From contig JAAFHE010000008.1 in the NCBI GenBank assembly GCA_013298265.1, forward strand, positions 1 to 17,828: a stretch of 17,828 nt of DNA, written 5' to 3'. This stretch comes from Lysobacterales bacterium (GTDB lineage: Bacteria; Pseudomonadota; Gammaproteobacteria; Xanthomonadales; Rhodanobacteraceae). The position numbers were made by a program, and so were the translations under genes. Position 1 is the first letter of the stretch, and every line of letters begins with the position of its first letter. Shown in pieces: positions 15,476 to 17,828 of this stretch. The notes under the pieces were generated by a model. That model made no database searches. It saw only the letters and a program-made list of their open reading frames with translations, and was not told the origin of the DNA.

Positions 15476-15567
15476 GTTCGTGGTGCTCGGGTCAACCCGA
15501 CCCTGCGCTATCGCCAAGGCCGACGCTGCACTGCGTGAAAATCGCAGGCTGCGGCTAAACTCGGGCC

Positions 15568-16467
15568 ATGTCCCCGCGCAGCAGCAACACCACCCAGCGC
15601 CGCACCGTGCGCCTGCCTGGCGAACGTTCGGCGCGCGTGGGCTCGGCCTGCGTTGTCGTCATCCATGGCGAGAACCTGGGTCACCGGCACGAACTCGGCG
15701 ACGAGGGCGTTGTTGTCGGGCGCTCGCCGGACGTCGAGCTGCAGATCAACCACCCCAGCATCTCGCGCCAGCACTGTCACATCTGGCGCGAGGCCAGCGG
15801 CTATCGCATCCGCGATCTGGATTCGACCAACAAGACCTATCTCAACGAGCAGCCCATCCTCGAGGCCGAGCTGCGCGACGGCGACCACATCGGCGTCGGC
15901 GACAGCATCCTGAAGTTCATGGAACAGGGTTCGGTCGAAGCGCGCTACCACGAGGAGCTCTACCAGCTCGCGACCTCCGATCCGCTGACCGGTCTGTACA
16001 ACCGCCGCCAGTTCCAGGAACTGGTGGAAAAAGAGATTCTGCGCGCAACACGGCATCTGCGCACATTGATTCTCGCACTGGTCGACATCGACCATTTCAA
16101 GCCGGTCAACGACCGCTACGGCCATCCGGCTGGCGACGGCGTGATCCGCGGCGTCGCGCAGCTGCTGCGTCACAACGCACGAGCCGACCAGCTGATCGCA
16201 CGCATCGGCGGTGAGGAGTTCGCGCTGGTCTACGCCGAGCAAAGCCTCGGCGAAGCGGCCGAGGCGGCCGAACGCCTGCGCCGCGCCGTCGAAGCCAGCC
16301 CGTTCCAGCTCGGTGGCGAATCCGCCACCGTGACCGTCAGCATCGGCCTGGCGCAGTGGCGCCGCGGCATGAGTTCGCTCGCGGACCTCATGCGTGCCGC
16401 GGACGAGCAGCTGTATCGCGCCAAACGGGGCGGCCGCAATCGTGTCTGCCGCGTCGACGCGGCTTGA
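15568..16467 (+). CDS. FHA-GGDEF diguanylate cyclase
   Basis: This 299-residue soluble protein joins an FHA phosphothreonine-binding domain (about 28-117) to a GGDEF domain (about 130-297). The FHA part shows GRSPDVELQI, the SRQH motif (66-69) and DLDSTNKTYLN. The GGDEF part has SDPLTGLYNRRQF, metal-binding Asp 173 in DIDHFKPVNDRYGH and an intact GGEEF (214-218), so it should make cyclic di-GMP from GTP. At the inhibitory-site position the sequence is RADQ instead of RxxD, so product feedback is probably lost. An in-frame TAA four codons upstream fixes the ATG at 15568. A phosphorylated partner, perhaps a Ser/Thr kinase substrate, is implied but not encoded here. The efflux gene follows after 11 bases and is probably co-transcribed. 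Confidence 0.93.
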   Translation: MSPRSSNTTQRRTVRLPGERSARVGSACVVVIHGENLGHRHELGDEGVVVGRSPDVELQINHPSISRQHCHIWREASGYRIRDLDSTNKTYLNEQPILEAELRDGDHIGVGDSILKFMEQGSVEARYHEELYQLATSDPLTGLYNRRQFQELVEKEILRATRHLRTLILALVDIDHFKPVNDRYGHPAGDGVIRGVAQLLRHNARADQLIARIGGEEFALVYAEQSLGEAAEAAERLRRAVEASPFQLGGESATVTVSIGLAQWRRGMSSLADLMRAADEQLYRAKRGGRNRVCRVDAA

Positions 16468-16478
16468 CGCGCCAGGCG

Positions 16479-17468
16479 ATGCGCAAATCGTCCGCCCTGT
16501 ATGCCGTCCTCGTCGCGCTGCTGTCGGCACTGTTCTTCACCGCGACCTACGTACTCAACCGCGCGATGGCGGTCGACGGCGGCTACTGGGCCTGGACCGC
16601 GGCGCTGCGCTATTTCCTGACCCTGCCGCTGCTGGCCCTGGTCGTGCCGTTCAACGGCGGCTTCACTCCGGTCTGGCGCGCATTGCGCGCGCATCCGCTG
16701 ACGTGGCTGCTGTGGAGCGCGATCGGGTTCACGCTGTTCTGCATCTGCCTGACCTGGGCGGCGGCGAGCGGGCCCTCATGGCTCATCGCGGGCAGCTTCC
16801 AGCTCACCATCGTTGCCGGCATGCTGCTCGCCCCGCTGATCTACCGTGATGCGCGGGCGCGCCTGCCCAAGCGTGCGCTGGGGCTGGGCTTCGTCAGCGT
16901 CGCCGGCGTGCTGCTGCTGCAGTTCGGTCACTTCGACGGTGCACTCGACGCGCAGGCCTGGGCCGCGCTCGCGAGCGTCTGCGTCGCCGCGGTGCTGTAT
17001 CCGCTCGGCAACCGCCGGATCCTGTTGCACCTGGAGCGCAGCGGCGAAGACCTCAACGCCACCCAGCGCGTGTTCGGCATGACCTTGGCGAGCCAGCCGT
17101 TCTGGCTGCTGGTCGCGGTCTACGCGGCCTGGCAGTCCGGTCCGCCGGCGGCGTCGCAGGTGCTGCTGGCCGGCGGCGTCGCGCTGTTCGCCGGCACGAT
17201 CGCGACCATCCTGTTTTTCCACGCAACTGGCCTCGTGCGCAATGATCCGACCGCGCTCGGCGCCGTCGAGGCGATGCAGGCGGCCGAGATCCTGTTCGCG
17301 ACGGCGCTCGGCGTCGCCTTCCTGCACGAGCCGCTGCCTTCGGGTCGGGCGGCGATCGGTGCAGGCCTCGTCATCGCCGGAATTGCCGGACTCAGCCTTG
17401 TTGTCGCTGCCAAGGCGGCCGGCGACCGGCGCGAGACGCAGGCACTGCGCACCGATCGAGGCGCGTGA
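16479..17468 (+). CDS. Multidrug-resistance efflux family transporter (DMT superfamily)
   Basis: This 329-residue integral membrane protein has about ten predicted helices in two repeated halves, the layout of drug/metabolite transporters. The N-terminal segment through ALRYFLTLPLL and the segment RNDPTALGAVEAMQAAE, followed by LHEPLPSG near residues 282-289, resemble the putative multidrug resistance efflux branch of that superfamily. The substrate cannot be told from sequence. The C-terminal 18 residues form a charged cytoplasmic tail. I chose the ATG at 16479; an alternative TTG at 16464 overlaps the stop of the FHA-GGDEF gene by 4 bases and would add five residues. The ribosome site is weak for both. 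The gene converges on the next one with only 9 bases between them. Confidence 0.85.
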   Translation: MRKSSALYAVLVALLSALFFTATYVLNRAMAVDGGYWAWTAALRYFLTLPLLALVVPFNGGFTPVWRALRAHPLTWLLWSAIGFTLFCICLTWAAASGPSWLIAGSFQLTIVAGMLLAPLIYRDARARLPKRALGLGFVSVAGVLLLQFGHFDGALDAQAWAALASVCVAAVLYPLGNRRILLHLERSGEDLNATQRVFGMTLASQPFWLLVAVYAAWQSGPPAASQVLLAGGVALFAGTIATILFFHATGLVRNDPTALGAVEAMQAAEILFATALGVAFLHEPLPSGRAAIGAGLVIAGIAGLSLVVAAKAAGDRRETQALRTDRGA

Positions 17469-17477
17469 GCCGCGTAT

Positions 17478-17828
17478 TCATGGATCGCGTGCCACCCGGC
17501 CGCCCCAGGCAGACCAGCTGAAGCCCAGCCCGGCCAGCAACAGGATCAGCACGGTGTGTACGACCGGATACGCGCCGACCATCAGCAGCGTCGCTGCAAG
17601 GCACAGCCAGGCGCTCGCCGTCGCGAGCGGACGCAGCTTCTGCGCCGGCATGTCCTTGGCCATCCACCAGTACGCTGTGCCGGCGAGGATCAGCAACACC
17701 GCAAAGCTGAGGCTGAACATGCAATGCAGCGTCCACATCGTTGTGCCCAGGCGGGGCACCAGGACGTAGCTCTTCATCGCTTCAATCACGGCGCGCCGGC
17801 GCTCGTCCATCAACGTGTCGGCGACGTA
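17478..17828 (-). CDS. Integral membrane protein, LIC_13387-like, N-terminus beyond window edge
   Basis: The visible 116 residues include three predicted membrane helices, at roughly residues 32-55, 67-85 and 86-107 counted from the right edge. The segment before the first helix (RRAVIEAMKSYVLVPRLGTTMW) resembles small four-helix membrane proteins of the LIC_13387 type, but I am not certain of this family. The frame is open to position 17828, so the true start may lie outside the window; the ATG at 17808-17810 is possible but would leave little before the first helix. No catalytic motif is visible. It ends convergently with the efflux gene. Confidence 0.65.
   Translation of the reverse strand, partial: YVADTLMDERRRAVIEAMKSYVLVPRLGTTMWTLHCMFSLSFAVLLILAGTAYWWMAKDMPAQKLRPLATASAWLCLAATLLMVGAYPVVHTVLILLLAGLGFSWSAWGGRVARDP

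Overview
The window is GC-rich bacterial chromosome that is nearly all coding. The gene content points to a gammaproteobacterium, most likely of the Xanthomonadales (Lysobacterales): a bifunctional proline dehydrogenase, a GspA-type ATPase, and an aa3-type cytochrome c oxidase locus ordered coxB-coxA-small membrane protein-ctaG-coxC, followed by a DUF2909 'twin transmembrane' gene divergent from SURF1, a SCO-like gene and ctaA. The taxonomic call rests on gene order and protein character only; no rRNA or other marker is present.

Layout. Positions 1-1199 (minus) hold most of a GspA/ExeA-type AAA+ ATPase that runs off the left edge. A 607-base gap follows, then a Bax inhibitor-1/YccA membrane protein (1807-2511, plus) and a DUF3592 membrane protein (2781-3257, plus). 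putA (3411-6560, minus) converges on the DUF3592 gene across a strong hairpin. A 519-base region with candidate promoters for both sides separates putA from the divergent oxidase operon (7080-11295, plus), which ends at a clear Rho-independent terminator. An AraC-family regulator (11426-12250) and a 46-residue cysteine-rich peptide gene (12390-12530) interrupt the oxidase locus. DUF2909 (12896-13105, minus) then faces the assembly operon SURF1, SCO-like and ctaA (13163-15444, plus). An FHA-GGDEF protein and a multidrug-efflux-type transporter (15568-17468, plus) come next. A membrane protein gene on the minus strand (17478 to the right edge) ends the window.

How the genes work together. CoxB, CoxA and CoxC form the catalytic core of a proton-pumping heme-copper oxidase. 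CtaG inserts CuB, the SCO-like protein may handle copper for CuA, SURF1 helps place heme a3, and CtaA makes heme A from heme O. All metal, heme and proton-channel residues checked in CoxA and CoxB are present, so the enzyme is predicted to be functional. The farnesyltransferase ctaB, which often follows ctaA, is not here. PutA oxidises proline to glutamate and passes electrons to quinone, so it feeds the respiratory chain, but it has its own promoter.

I found no mobile element, CRISPR array, tRNA, rRNA or phage gene, and no clearly new system. The best leads are small: the Cys-rich peptide beside the AraC gene, a structured leader before coxB, a possible short gene or RNA downstream of DUF2909, and a SCO-like protein that lacks the usual copper-binding histidine.
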